Positions 55,811-64,000 of a stretch of 64,000 bases of DNA are shown here, one piece after another; the stretch's first letter is position 1, and every line of letters starts with the position of its first letter. The stretch is from NCBI RefSeq assembly GCF_004087835.1, contig NZ_CP035119.1, positions 2,170,001 to 2,234,000 of the forward strand, given 5' to 3'. The notes under the pieces were generated by a model. That model was not told where the DNA came from. It searched no databases and saw nothing but the letters and a program-made list of their open reading frames with translations. The DNA comes from Halorussus pelagicus (lineage in GTDB: Archaea > Halobacteriota > Halobacteria > Halobacteriales > Haladaptataceae). The position numbers and the translations under genes were made by a program.

Positions 55811-55978
55811 ATGGACATCAAGCTCGACCTCTCGTCGTACGTGCGAGTCCTGAAACTCGCCAGCACGCCCTCGTGGGAGGAGTTCTCGAAGATTTCGAAG
55901 ATTGCGGGTGCGGGAATCATCCTCGTAGGACTGCTCGGCTTTATTATGTTCGCCATCATGAGTTTCCTCCCCGCCTAG
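55811..55978 (+). CDS. secE: Protein translocase subunit SecE (Sss1/Sec61-gamma)
   Basis: A 55-residue single-span membrane protein: a short amphipathic N-terminus (MDIKLDLSSYVRVLKLASTP), SWEEFSKISKIAGAG and the hydrophobic segment IILVGLLGFIMFAIMSF. The gene is too short for most gene callers, but sequence and position between ftsZ1 and spt5 are decisive. It stabilises SecY in the membrane channel. Confidence 0.94.
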   Translation: MDIKLDLSSYVRVLKLASTPSWEEFSKISKIAGAGIILVGLLGFIMFAIMSFLPA

Positions 55979-55988
55979 GTGATCTAGA

Positions 55989-56426
55989 ATGCCAATGTAC
56001 GCAGTCAAGACGACCGCGAGTCAGGAGCGCACCGTGGCGGACATGATTATCACCCGCGAAGAGCCGGAGATTCACGCCGCGCTCGCGCCCGACTCGCTGA
56101 CGAGTTACGTGATGGTCGAGGCCGACGACGACGCCGTCATCAACCGCGTCCTCGAAGAGATTCCCCACGCCCAGAGCATCGTGCCGGGCAAGAGCGACAT
56201 CTCCGAGGTCGAACACTTCCTCTCGCCGACCCCCGACGTGGAGGGCATCGCGGAGGGCGACATCGTGGAACTCATCGCTGGACCGTTCAAAGGCGAGAAG
56301 GCGCAGGTCCAGCGCATCGACGAGGGCAAGGACCAAGTGACAGTCGAACTGTACGAGGCGACCGTTCCGATTCCGGTGACGGTTCGGGGCGACCAGATTC
56401 GCGTCTTGGACTCCGAAGAGCGGTAG
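55989..56426 (+). CDS. spt5: Transcription elongation factor Spt5 (NusG homologue)
   Basis: A 145-residue protein. The NGN domain is MPMYAVKTTASQERTVADMI to about residue 85 and binds the RNA polymerase clamp. The KOW domain begins at EGDIVELIAGPFKGEKAQVQ. It raises polymerase processivity together with Spt4. Only ten bases separate it from secE, so they are cotranscribed and functionally linked to ribosome/translocation genes in archaea. Confidence 0.95.
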   Translation: MPMYAVKTTASQERTVADMIITREEPEIHAALAPDSLTSYVMVEADDDAVINRVLEEIPHAQSIVPGKSDISEVEHFLSPTPDVEGIAEGDIVELIAGPFKGEKAQVQRIDEGKDQVTVELYEATVPIPVTVRGDQIRVLDSEER

Positions 56427-56529
56427 AGGCTTTTCGAGCGAGGTCGTTTTCTGGCGGTACGTTTCGAGAGAGAGTGAAGTAGTGAGAAAATCGAAAGGCA
56501 GAGCGAAGCTAGCTACTGCCGAAACCACT

Positions 56530-56581
56530 CATACCGCACGGCACCGCACCGCGACCGCGAACCTCACACCTCCCCAACCTC
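56530..56581 (-). repeat. Dispersed GAGGTTGGGG repeat, copy B
   Basis: This is the inverted counterpart of 43793-43856. Read on the minus strand, its first 22 bases match copy A at 20 positions and it ends with GGTATG like copy A. It is shorter by 12 bases because the central GCGG units differ in number. It lies in the 409-bp gap 56427-56835. The rest of the gap contains no gene I can support. Confidence 0.65.
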
Positions 56582-56835
56582 CTCCCTTACTCCCTCCGGT
56601 CGTTCAGTCGTCCACCGGAAGACAAACCGCGTCTTCCGAGCCTGCGCTCACGTCCGTTCGCGCAGACCTCGCGCGGATGGACGCGACGCCGCGGGGTCGC
56701 GCCCGCACGCGCCGGGAGAGAAATTACCCGTCGCTTTCGAGAGACCGAACCCAAATCCGCGCTCCGAGAACAGCAGGAGAACGAAACCGATTATCCACGT
56801 AGCGACAGAAATGTTGTCCGCTGACCCCCGAACCG

Positions 56836-57630
56836 TCAGGCTTCGACCGCCAGACCGGCTTCTCCCAGCGCATCCTCGGCAGAGGAACCGTCGTGGACCA
56901 CGCTCGTCACGGCGCGCGTAATCGCCTCGGGGTCGTCGTGCTGGAAGATGGACCGGCCCATCGAGACGCCCGCTGCGCCCGCGTCCATCGCGCCGCGGAC
57001 CGCTTCGAGGGTCGCGCGGTCGCCTTCCGGTTCGCCGCCAGCGATGACGACCGGGAGGCGCGTCGATTCGACCACGCGCTCGAAGCTCTCGGTGTCGCCG
57101 CTGTAGGCGGTCTTCACCACGTCGCTCCCGACCTCCTCGGCGAAGCGGACCGCGTGGCCGAGACTCTCGGCGTCGTGTTCGTCCACGCCCGGCCCGCGGG
57201 CGTAGGCCATCGCCAGCACCGGCACGCCGTATTCGGCGGCCTCCTCGGTGACGCGGGCGAGGTCTTCCATCTGCTCGCGCTCGTACTCGCTCCCGACGTT
57301 GACGTGGAGCGACACCGCGTCCGCGCCTGCACGGACCGCCTCCTTGACCGTGCCGGTCATGCGCTTGTCGTTGTTGTCCGGTCCGATGGAAGTCGAGGCG
57401 TTGAGGTGGACGACGTAGCCCGCGCCGTTCTTGTTGTCGTGGACTCGCGGCGCGATGCCCTTCTGCGTGAGGACTGCGTCCGCGCCGCCGCGGGTCACGG
57501 CGTCGATGGTCGATTCGATGTCCACGAGACCGTTCACCGCGCCCAGTGTGATGCCGTGGTCCATCGGGACGATTACGTGTGTCCCATCTGTGCCGATTCG
57601 TTCGAGTCGTGCCGCAGTTCCTACGTCCAT
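56836..57630 (-). CDS. 2-amino-3,7-dideoxy-D-threo-hept-6-ulosonate (ADH) synthase
   Basis: A 264-residue class I aldolase-like TIM barrel. It forms the Schiff base on the Lys in DVVKTAYSG and also carries GTHVIVPMDHGITLG, LNASTSIGPDNNDKRM and VVIAGGEP, all present in archaeal ADH synthase. This enzyme makes the aromatic pathway precursor that replaces DAHP in archaea. It follows trpA on the same strand (27 bp), as expected for the aromatic/tryptophan cluster of haloarchaea. Confidence 0.92.
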   Translation of the reverse strand: MDVGTAARLERIGTDGTHVIVPMDHGITLGAVNGLVDIESTIDAVTRGGADAVLTQKGIAPRVHDNKNGAGYVVHLNASTSIGPDNNDKRMTGTVKEAVRAGADAVSLHVNVGSEYEREQMEDLARVTEEAAEYGVPVLAMAYARGPGVDEHDAESLGHAVRFAEEVGSDVVKTAYSGDTESFERVVESTRLPVVIAGGEPEGDRATLEAVRGAMDAGAAGVSMGRSIFQHDDPEAITRAVTSVVHDGSSAEDALGEAGLAVEA

Positions 57631-57657
57631 AATGTGTGAATATGTAGCAAAGAGTGG

Positions 57658-58488
57658 TTATTTGCCTTCCGGTTCCGGAAGGTCTGGTGCGCCAGCGAGC
57701 GCGCCCTGTTTGAGTTCGCGGGCCTTCGCTTCGAGGCGGTCTGCGGCGTCGTCCTGTTCGGCAACGATATCTACGAACGCGCTCCCGACGATGATGCCGT
57801 CCGCGCCGCCCGCGACGATTTCTCGGGCGTGGCCGCGCTCGCTGATGCCGAACCCGACCGCCTTCGGGAGGTCGGTTTCGGCGAGGCGGTCGAGGCTCCC
57901 GTGGGTGTCGTCGCTCACGTCCGAGCGCGCGCCCGTCGTGCCCAGTCGCCCCTGGACGTAGACGAACCCCGAGGCGCGGTCGAGCATGCGGTCGAGTCGC
58001 TCGTCGGTCGTCGTCGGCGCGACGATGAAAACGAGGTCGAGACCGTGTTTCTTGCAGGCGTCTTTCAGCGGGTCGCTCTCGTCTACCGGCAGGTCCGGGA
58101 CGATGATGCCGGAGATGCCCGCCTCGGCGGCGGCCGCCACGAAGGGTTCGGGACCCTCCCGTCCGTCGCCAGCGTCGTACTGGTAGATGAGATTGTAGTA
58201 CGTCATACAGACCAGCGGTACGTCCACCTCCTCGCGCAACTCGGCCACGAGGTCGAAGTACCGGTCTGGGGTCATCCCGGCGTCGAGCGCCCGGCGGATG
58301 GCCTGCTGGATGGTCGGTCCCTCCGCGATGGGTTCCGAGAAGGGCAGGCCGAGTTCCACCACATCGGTCCCGCCGCGGACGAGCGCCCGGACGTACTCCT
58401 TCGTGGACTCGGCGTCGGGGTCGCCCGCCGCGACGTACGAGACCAGCGCCGGGTCGTCGGCGAAGGCGTTGCGGATTTCACTCCCCAT
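57658..58488 (-). CDS. trpA: Tryptophan synthase alpha subunit
   Basis: A 276-residue enzyme releasing indole from indole-3-glycerol phosphate. [37 protein letters not shown] (catalytic Glu) and [12 protein letters not shown], then [12 protein letters not shown] and [10 protein letters not shown], are present. The gene starts at the ATG at 58488 and overlaps the end of trpB by 11 bp, ensuring equal amounts of both subunits. Confidence 0.96.
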   Translation of the reverse strand: MGSEIRNAFADDPALVSYVAAGDPDAESTKEYVRALVRGGTDVVELGLPFSEPIAEGPTIQQAIRRALDAGMTPDRYFDLVAELREEVDVPLVCMTYYNLIYQYDAGDGREGPEPFVAAAAEAGISGIIVPDLPVDESDPLKDACKKHGLDLVFIVAPTTTDERLDRMLDRASGFVYVQGRLGTTGARSDVSDDTHGSLDRLAETDLPKAVGFGISERGHAREIVAGGADGIIVGSAFVDIVAEQDDAADRLEAKARELKQGALAGAPDLPEPEGK

Positions 58489-59716
58489 GCTCGAACACCT
58501 CCATCGTCGGCGCGGCGTCGAGATTCCGCTTGTCGCTCTCCTCGATGACCGTATCGAGGTCCTTGTCGCCCCGTCCGGAGACGTTGAGGACGACGAGGTC
58601 GCCCAGTTCGTCGGGATTTTCTTCAAGGTAGGCCAGCGCGTGGCTGGATTCGAGCGCGGGGATGATGCCCTCCATCTTCGAGAGTCGGTGGAACGCTTCG
58701 AGCGCGGCGTCGTCGCCGACGTTGACCGGCCTCACGCGGCCCTCGTCGGCGAGGTGGGCCAGTTCCGGGCCGACGCCGGAGTAATCGAGTCCGGCGCTCA
58801 CGCTGTGGGATTCGAGAATCTGGCCGTCCGTACTCTGGAGGAGTTTGGTGCGCGCACCGTGGAGGACGCCCTCGTCGCCGGTCGAGAGCGAGGCTGAGTG
58901 AGGCGCGAGTCCTTCGTCCTCCTCGATTGTGAGACTGGACCCGCCCGCCTCGACGGCCACGAGGTCTACGTCCTCGTCACCCACGAACTCGTGGAACGTC
59001 CCCATCGTGTTCGACCCGCCGCCAGCGCAGGCGACCACGCTGTCGGGGAGTCGGCCCGCCTGCTCTCGAATCTGTTCGCGGGCCTCCTCGGAGATGACCG
59101 ACTGGAAGTCTCGGACCATCCGGGGGAAGGGGTGTGGACCCACGATGGAACCGATGACGTAGTGGGTGTCCTCGACGTTGGTCGCCCAGTCGCGCATCGT
59201 CTCGTTGATGGCCTCCTTCAGCGTCCCCGACCCGATGTCTACTGGGTTCACCTCGGCGTCGTGGATGCGCATCCGGAAGACGTTGGGCCGCTGGCGGTTG
59301 ATGTCGGTCCGACCCATGTAGATTTCGCAGTCCATGTCGAGGTACGCACAGGCCATCGCCGTCGCGGTGCCGTGCTGGCCCGCCCCGGTCTCGGCGACGA
59401 TTCGCTCCTTGCCCATGTACTTCGCCAGCAGGACCTGTCCCAAGGCGTTGTTCAGTTTGTGCGCGCCGCCGTGGAGCAGGTCCTCGCGTTTGAGATACAC
59501 GTCTCGGTCGTACCGCTCGCTCAGGCGGTCGGCACGCTGCAGGGGCGTGGGGCGTCCGCCGAAGTCACGCAGGCGCTCGCGGAACTCGTCCATGAAGCCG
59601 TCCTCGTTGTCGAGGACGTAACGCTGGTAGGCGTCAGTCAACTCCTCTATGGCGGGCATCAACGCCTCTGGGACGTACTGGCCGCCGTACTCGCCGAACT
59701 TGGATTCGCTACTCAT
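58478..59716 (-). CDS. trpB: Tryptophan synthase beta subunit
   Basis: A 412-residue PLP enzyme that joins indole to serine. The N-terminus is [21 protein letters not shown]. The PLP lysine is Lys87 in [14 protein letters not shown], and [13 protein letters not shown] and the phosphate-binding [10 protein letters not shown] follow. It is a TrpB1-type protein partnering with the adjacent TrpA. It is the second gene of the trpC-trpB-trpA-ADH synthase run. Confidence 0.97.
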   Translation of the reverse strand: MSSESKFGEYGGQYVPEALMPAIEELTDAYQRYVLDNEDGFMDEFRERLRDFGGRPTPLQRADRLSERYDRDVYLKREDLLHGGAHKLNNALGQVLLAKYMGKERIVAETGAGQHGTATAMACAYLDMDCEIYMGRTDINRQRPNVFRMRIHDAEVNPVDIGSGTLKEAINETMRDWATNVEDTHYVIGSIVGPHPFPRMVRDFQSVISEEAREQIREQAGRLPDSVVACAGGGSNTMGTFHEFVGDEDVDLVAVEAGGSSLTIEEDEGLAPHSASLSTGDEGVLHGARTKLLQSTDGQILESHSVSAGLDYSGVGPELAHLADEGRVRPVNVGDDAALEAFHRLSKMEGIIPALESSHALAYLEENPDELGDLVVLNVSGRGDKDLDTVIEESDKRNLDAAPTMEVFEHGE

Positions 59717-59723
59717 GTCTGTG

Positions 59724-60539
59724 TCACCGTCGTATTCGTGTCAACTGCCGCGTGTTCTCGGTTACGTTGTCGAGCGAGTCGTTCGCTCGACTTCCGGAGT
59801 CGTCGGACTCCGAAACGCCGTCCATAATCGCGCTCCCGACCAACAGGCCGTCAGCGCCCGCCCCGATCATCCGGCGGGCGTCGTCAGGCGTGGCGATACC
59901 GCTTTCGGCGACCAGCGTCACGTCGTCGGGCGCTTCGGGCGCGACGCTCTCGAAGGTTTCGAGGTCCACCTCCAGTCGGGCCAAATCGCGGTTGTTGACG
60001 CCGACGATGTCGGTCCCGGCGTCGAGGGCCGCCCGCAGTTCCTCGCGGTCGTGAACCTCCACGAGTGGCTGGAATCCGCGCTCCTCGGCGGCCGCTACGA
60101 GGTCCGGGAGGTCGTCGCCGAGGAACCGAGCGATGAGCAAAACTACGTCTGCCTCCACGGTGTCGAGTTGCGCCTCGCGCAGAAGGAAGTCCTTCCGGAG
60201 GACCGGCACGTCAACCGCCGCGCGGACTCGCCGCAGGTTCTCGGGCGACCCGCCGAAGTGGTCGGGTTCCGTGAGGACCGAGAGGGCGGCCGCACCGCCC
60301 TCGACCATCGCCTCGGCGAGCGCCACGGGGTCCTCCTCGCGGGTCCCCTCCGTGGTCGGACTCGTCGGCTTCACTTCCGCGATAACCGGCGCGCGCCCGT
60401 CGGTCTCGGCGTCGGCCAGCGCCGCGGGGAGCGACCGCGCGTCCACCGAGACCGGCCCTCGATCGGGGTCGCCGCGGCCCTCGGCGGACCGCAGGATGGC
60501 GGCGACCGCGGGTGCGAGTTCGTCGCTGTCGTTCATCAT
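59724..60539 (-). CDS. trpC: Indole-3-glycerol phosphate synthase
   Basis: A 271-residue TIM barrel making indole-3-glycerol phosphate. [14 protein letters not shown] and [18 protein letters not shown] lead to [10 protein letters not shown] (catalytic Lys), then [23 protein letters not shown] and [14 protein letters not shown]. Two ATG codons (60539 and 60536) are possible starts. It is the first gene of the run, and its promoter has TGTACA boxes. Confidence 0.95.
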   Translation of the reverse strand: MMNDSDELAPAVAAILRSAEGRGDPDRGPVSVDARSLPAALADAETDGRAPVIAEVKPTSPTTEGTREEDPVALAEAMVEGGAAALSVLTEPDHFGGSPENLRRVRAAVDVPVLRKDFLLREAQLDTVEADVVLLIARFLGDDLPDLVAAAEERGFQPLVEVHDREELRAALDAGTDIVGVNNRDLARLEVDLETFESVAPEAPDDVTLVAESGIATPDDARRMIGAGADGLLVGSAIMDGVSESDDSGSRANDSLDNVTENTRQLTRIRR

Positions 60540-60565
60540 TGTACAATGACGGACGGAATTGTACA
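60540..60565 (-). promoter_or_regulatory. Two TGTACA boxes in the trpC promoter
   Basis: TGTACA at 60540-60545 and again at 60560-60565, exactly 20 bp (two helical turns) apart, the nearer one immediately before the trpC ATG. The 6-mer is palindromic. TrpY of Methanothermobacter binds TGTACA boxes in its trp promoter, so this may be an equivalent operator. The regulator here is not identified. Confidence 0.6.
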
Positions 60566-60621
60566 TAAGACTTGCGTCTACCCGGACCGCGGACCGGCGA
60601 CTGTTCGGAGGCGTTACTCGG

Positions 60622-61188
60622 TCACACCGAGGAGTTCGATTCCGCCTTCCGTCCGACCGTCGGCGAGGGCACGTCTTCGACCGCTTCGGCGTGTCGGTCC
60701 CGGAGCGTCTCGAAGCGCGACTCTAACCTGTCGAACGCCTCGCTCGACCGTCTGGCCCGGCGGGAGGTCGCCGCCCGGAGCGCCCGACGCTTCTCGGCGA
60801 GCGCCGCGAACGTCCGGACCTCCGGACTCCGCGAGGCGAGGGCGTCGAACCGCTCGACCGTCGCGCGAAACTGCTCGCGGGAGATGGGCTTGCGGAGGTA
60901 CACATCAACCGGCGCGGCCACGAGGTCGAAATCGGGCGTGGCGCTGGTGACGAACCCCGTGAAACGGTCCTCGCCGACGCCCGCGATTATCTCGCGGCCG
61001 GTCGCGTCCGGCAGTCGTCGCTCGGTCAGGACTGCGTCGTAATCTCGCTCGTCGGCCGCAAGCGCGGCGTCGGCGTCCGCGGCGGTCGGGACGCCGACGG
61101 CCGCCGAGTACCACTCCTCGTAGAGCGTCCGGAGCGTCGGTTCGCCCTCCACGAAGAGAACTGTCGGCTTCGTTTCATTCTCGTCCAT
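60622..61188 (-). CDS. HalX-type receiver protein with degenerate phosphorylation site
   Basis: A 188-residue protein: a receiver domain (about 8-115) followed by the HalX helical domain ([20 protein letters not shown] onward). The normal acidic pair DDE reads VEGEP here. The phosphoacceptor Asp is replaced by Glu56 in AVLTERRLP. The conserved Lys is Lys100 in YLRKPIS. It therefore cannot be phosphorylated in the usual way and may be locked in an active-like state. It lies directly upstream (minus strand) of trpC. Confidence 0.83.
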   Translation of the reverse strand: MDENETKPTVLFVEGEPTLRTLYEEWYSAAVGVPTAADADAALAADERDYDAVLTERRLPDATGREIIAGVGEDRFTGFVTSATPDFDLVAAPVDVYLRKPISREQFRATVERFDALASRSPEVRTFAALAEKRRALRAATSRRARRSSEAFDRLESRFETLRDRHAEAVEDVPSPTVGRKAESNSSV

Positions 61189-61288
61189 ATTTCCGGTGCT
61201 TGAGTCGCAAAATTATAAACTCCGACGCGCGTTCCCACCTCCGGGAATCACCTCACAGCATTTGAATGACAGGAAATAAGGTCCGAGC

Positions 61289-61621
61289 GTGGCCCGAGAT
61301 GGTATCGCTGTAGACGCGTTAGAACTGTTGGACGGGTACACCTGTGCGATTCTGTCCGCGGCGAGTTCGCGTCCGGTCCCCGCAAAGCGGATACGCGAAG
61401 CGTTTGGTGTCCCCGACTCGACGCTGTATCGGCGTCTCCCACGACTCGTTGACCGGGGCTTGCTCGCCGAACGGACTCGAATCGACGCCGACGGGAATCA
61501 CTATCGAGTCTATCGGTCCCGAATCGACCGAATCGTCTTCGAGGTCGGGGACGACGCCGCGACCGCTCGCGTCTTCACGGCTGACGGTCCGACGCGCGCC
61601 GAGACGTGGCGGTTCGACTGA
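61289..61621 (+). CDS. Winged-helix (ArsR-like) regulator
   Basis: A 110-residue protein starting with GTG (61289). LELLDGYTCAILSAAS is followed by VPAKRIREAFGVPDSTLYRRLPRLVDRGLLAERTRI, a typical helix-turn-helix and recognition helix, and YRVYRSRIDRIVFEVGD, the wing and dimer strand. It could regulate either the HalX gene or the downstream MGMT-like gene. No operator was found. Confidence 0.82.
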   Translation: MARDGIAVDALELLDGYTCAILSAASSRPVPAKRIREAFGVPDSTLYRRLPRLVDRGLLAERTRIDADGNHYRVYRSRIDRIVFEVGDDAATARVFTADGPTRAETWRFD

Positions 61622-61668
61622 CGACCGCCCGCGGAATGTTCAAGTCCGGCCCGCCCGAATCAGGCGGC

Positions 61669-62157
61669 ATGGACATTGACGACGCAGGCGGAGACGACGG
61701 CATTACTGGCATCTTCGCGCGCGAGTCGTCGTATCTGGACCGATACGTCCAGTTCGGGACCGCGAGCGGTCGAGTCCTCAGCGTCTCGTTTCCCGAGACG
61801 CCCGACGAGGAGGCCGCCGAGGACCACGACCTCTTCGAGCGCATCTTCGACTACCTCGACGGCATCGAGGACGACGACTTCTCAGACGTGGAAATCGCGC
61901 TCACGGTTCCGACCGACCAGCGCCGCGTGCTGGAGGGCGTCCGCGAGATTCCCTACGGCGACCAGATAAACGTCGAGACGCTGGCCCGAATGACCAGCGG
62001 CATCGACCACACCGACGACGAGGACCTGAATCTGGTCCGGACCGCGTTGGACGAGAACCCCGCGCCGCTTCTGATTCCCGACCACCGCGTCCGCGACGGG
62101 CCGAGCGCCGCCCCCGCCGCGGTCGAACAGAAGTTGCGCTCGCTGGAAGGACTGTGA
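61669..62157 (+). CDS. MGMT-family protein with Cys replaced by Asp (alkyltransferase-like)
   Basis: A 162-residue homologue of O6-alkylguanine-DNA alkyltransferase. EIPYGDQINVETLAR, ENPAPLLIPDHRV and the helix-turn-helix region are all recognisable. The catalytic Cys of PCHRV is Asp138 here (PDHRV), so it cannot accept alkyl groups. ATL proteins with other replacements bind damaged DNA and flag it for excision repair. Start at the ATG at 61669; an ATG 11 codons upstream is also in frame. Confidence 0.85.
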   Translation: MDIDDAGGDDGITGIFARESSYLDRYVQFGTASGRVLSVSFPETPDEEAAEDHDLFERIFDYLDGIEDDDFSDVEIALTVPTDQRRVLEGVREIPYGDQINVETLARMTSGIDHTDDEDLNLVRTALDENPAPLLIPDHRVRDGPSAAPAAVEQKLRSLEGL

Positions 62158-62244
62158 GACGGGGCGCGTGTCGCCCGGCGTCGGCCGACCCTCGCGGCGA
62201 CCGATAACAGAACCGATAAACGCTCCCGACAAAATGTACTGACC

Positions 62245-63294
62245 ATGCAGCGAGCGCCGCAGAACTTCGGGCGCGTCCTCTCCTCGATGTGTACCGTGCC
62301 CCACCCCGACGCCCGCGAGGCCGCCGAGCGATTCCTCGCGGACAACCCCGGCGACCCGACGACCTATCCGGCGGTCGCCGAACTGGAGCGCGAGACCGTC
62401 TCCCTCCTCGGGGAGATGACCGGTCTCGACGACCCGCACGGCTACGTCGCCAGCGGCGGGACCGAAGCCAACCTACAGGCGGTCCGGGCGGCCAGAAACC
62501 TCGCGGACGCCGACGACCCGAACGTCGTCGCGCCCGAGAGCGCCCACTTCAGCTTTCAGAAGGCCGCCGACGTGCTGGACGTGGAACTCCGACTCGCGCC
62601 AGCAGACGACGACCGCCGGGCCGACCTCGCGGCGGTTCGACGACTCGCCGACGACGAGACCGCGCTACTCGCGGGAGTCGCTGGGACCACCGAGTACGGC
62701 CGTGTGGACCCGATTCCGGACCTCGCGGAGATTGCGCGCGAGGTCGGGGCGCTCTTCCACGTCGATGCCGCGTGGGGCGGATTCGTCCTGCCCTTTACCG
62801 ATTGGGAGTGGGACTTCGCGGACGCGCCGGTGGATACGATGGCCATCGATCCCCACAAGATGGGCCGCGCGCCGGTCCCCGCGGGTGGCTTTCTCGCCCG
62901 CGACGAGGCGACTCTCGACGCGCTCGCGGTGGATACGCCCTACCTCGAATCGACCTCGCAGGCGACCCTGACCGGCACTCGGAGCGGCGCGGGCGTCGCT
63001 GGCGCGCAGGCCGCGATAGACGCCCTCTGGCGCGAGGGCTACCGCGAGAACTACGAGCGCGGACAGGCGAATGCAGAGTGGGTGGCCGCCGAACTCGAAG
63101 CGCGGGGCTACGAGGTCGTTGACCCGGTGCTTCCGCTCGTCGCGGCCGACATCCCCCGCGAGGAGATTTCGGCGCTCCAGTCGGAGGGGTGGCGAGTCTC
63201 GCCCACCGCGACCGGCGAGTTGCGGATCGTCTGCATGCCCCACGTCACCCGCGAGATGCTCGAAACGTTCCTCGCGGACCTCGATTCGGTCTGA
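62245..63294 (+). CDS. mfnA: MfnA-type PLP decarboxylase (aspartate/tyrosine decarboxylase)
   Basis: A 349-residue group II decarboxylase. [33 protein letters not shown] and the PLP lysine in [16 protein letters not shown] define the fold. In methanogens MfnA makes tyramine. In haloarchaea it is thought to decarboxylate aspartate to beta-alanine for coenzyme A. This agrees with the presence of pantoate kinase in the window. Confidence 0.92.
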   Translation: MQRAPQNFGRVLSSMCTVPHPDAREAAERFLADNPGDPTTYPAVAELERETVSLLGEMTGLDDPHGYVASGGTEANLQAVRAARNLADADDPNVVAPESAHFSFQKAADVLDVELRLAPADDDRRADLAAVRRLADDETALLAGVAGTTEYGRVDPIPDLAEIAREVGALFHVDAAWGGFVLPFTDWEWDFADAPVDTMAIDPHKMGRAPVPAGGFLARDEATLDALAVDTPYLESTSQATLTGTRSGAGVAGAQAAIDALWREGYRENYERGQANAEWVAAELEARGYEVVDPVLPLVAADIPREEISALQSEGWRVSPTATGELRIVCMPHVTREMLETFLADLDSV

Positions 63295-63454
63295 GCGCCC
63301 AACCGGTTTTCCGACTCGTCGGCGTTCGTGACACCAATGGACGCCTCCGACGCGACTGCCGAGTCTCGCCCGAGTCAGTACCGATTCCGGCGCAGGGAGC
63401 CGTGAAAAAACGAAGGCAAAAAGCTGATAATCGTGGTTTGCTGTCTATCCACTT

Positions 63455-64000
63455 GTGTTCGGTATCGTTGCCCCCGTGTTCGTCGATGGGCTGGCTCTCG
63501 GGTCGTTCGAGTGGTTAGAACACGCCGTCGAGACCACGACGGGGTGGGCGGGGCTGGCCATCATTTTCGTCTACTCGTTCCTCATCGCGTTCGCGTTGCC
63601 CGGCGTGAGCGAAGTCGTGCTGGCCGCGCCGCTGGACCTCGGTCTCTCGCGGGCGGGACGACTTGCGCTCATTATCGTCGTCAGCGGCGTCGGTAAGGCC
63701 GCCGGGAGCATGCTCGCGTTCCACATCGGCCAAGAGGCCAAGGAGTCGGGACCCATCATCAGCTTTCTCCGGCGCTCGCGGTTCGATGTCATCGAGTGGT
63801 CCGAGAAGAAGACGGTCCAACTCGCCCAGAAGTGGGGGTACGTCGGGATGGCGCTGGCGCTGTCAGTTCCCTTCTTCCCCGACACCATCTCCATCTACGC
63901 CTTCGCGGTCCTCGAAGAGGACTACGGGAAGTTCGCGCTGGCGACGTTCGCCGGGAGTGTCGGCCGACTGCTCGTGACTCTCTTCCTCGTGGGTTCGACC
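63455..64000 (+). CDS. VTT/DedA-like membrane protein, partial (C-terminus outside window)
   Basis: 182 residues from a GTG at 63455 to the right edge, with no stop. Membrane segments are AGLAIIFVYSFLIAFALPGV, LALIIVVSGVGKAAGSML and, later, MALALSVPFFPDTISIYAF. The pattern ALPGVSEVVLAAPLDLG resembles the re-entrant loop of VTT (DedA, SNARE-associated) proteins, which act on lipid carriers. The end of the gene is missing, so this is a family-level guess. Confidence 0.65.
   Translation, partial: MFGIVAPVFVDGLALGSFEWLEHAVETTTGWAGLAIIFVYSFLIAFALPGVSEVVLAAPLDLGLSRAGRLALIIVVSGVGKAAGSMLAFHIGQEAKESGPIISFLRRSRFDVIEWSEKKTVQLAQKWGYVGMALALSVPFFPDTISIYAFAVLEEDYGKFALATFAGSVGRLLVTLFLVGST

Overview
The window is about 64 kb of chromosomal DNA from an extremely halophilic archaeon (class Halobacteria). 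The signs are high GC, acidic Asp/Glu-rich proteins, frequent GTG starts with very short leaders, TATA-type promoters, archaeal information-processing proteins (XPB/Bax1, FtsZ1-SecE-Spt5, LonB, thermosome), haloarchaea-specific families (HalX receivers, winged-helix regulators) and many Tat/lipobox secreted proteins. I cannot name the genus. I see no rRNA, tRNA, CRISPR array, transposase or integrase, so this looks like ordinary chromosome with small accessory patches.

Layout. 0-5.8 kb: RNA m5C methyltransferase with a coupled partner, Bax1 nuclease and XPB helicase separated by a lipoprotein gene on the other strand, and a DUF5519 protein. 6-13.4 kb: grpE, dnaK and dnaJ, with two duplicated small secreted Cys-containing peptide genes on the opposite strand between dnaK and dnaJ, then a CPBP protease and a membrane protein. 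13.6-17.1 kb: acyl/acetyl-CoA synthetase, a GNAT remnant and an orphan AMP-binding-like protein. 17.3-24.3 kb: lonB, nadM, SAM hydrolase, pyrF, pantoate kinase and a frameshifted SDR gene. 24.5-30.9 kb: a low-GC orphan gene, a thermosome subunit, divergent katG, an amidohydrolase and a regulator. 30.9-44.6 kb: mixed metabolism and small zinc proteins, a radical SAM protein, an Hsp20-like protein, an oxidoreductase/creatininase/FAH/F420-like run and NUDIX. 45.2-47.0 kb: a low-GC patch with a Tat-exported protein and a lipoprotein. 47.1-56.4 kb: aminotransferase, aroE, two cation exchangers, dtdA, ftsZ1, secE and spt5. 56.8-60.5 kb: a likely operon trpC-trpB-trpA-ADH synthase. 60.6-64 kb: a degenerate HalX receiver, an MGMT homologue without the Cys, mfnA and the start of a VTT-like membrane protein.

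Functional themes. One is protein quality control: GrpE/DnaK/DnaJ, thermosome, LonB, Hsp20-like and CPBP. A second is aromatic amino acid synthesis: ADH synthase and AroE feed TrpCBA, and the trpC promoter carries two TGTACA boxes exactly 20 bp apart. A third is coenzyme A supply: MfnA (beta-alanine) and pantoate kinase. The most interesting unexplained items are the duplicated secreted peptides inside the chaperone cluster, triloop hairpins (one pair embedded in a coding sequence), dispersed GC-rich repeats, and enzyme homologues that have lost their catalytic residue.
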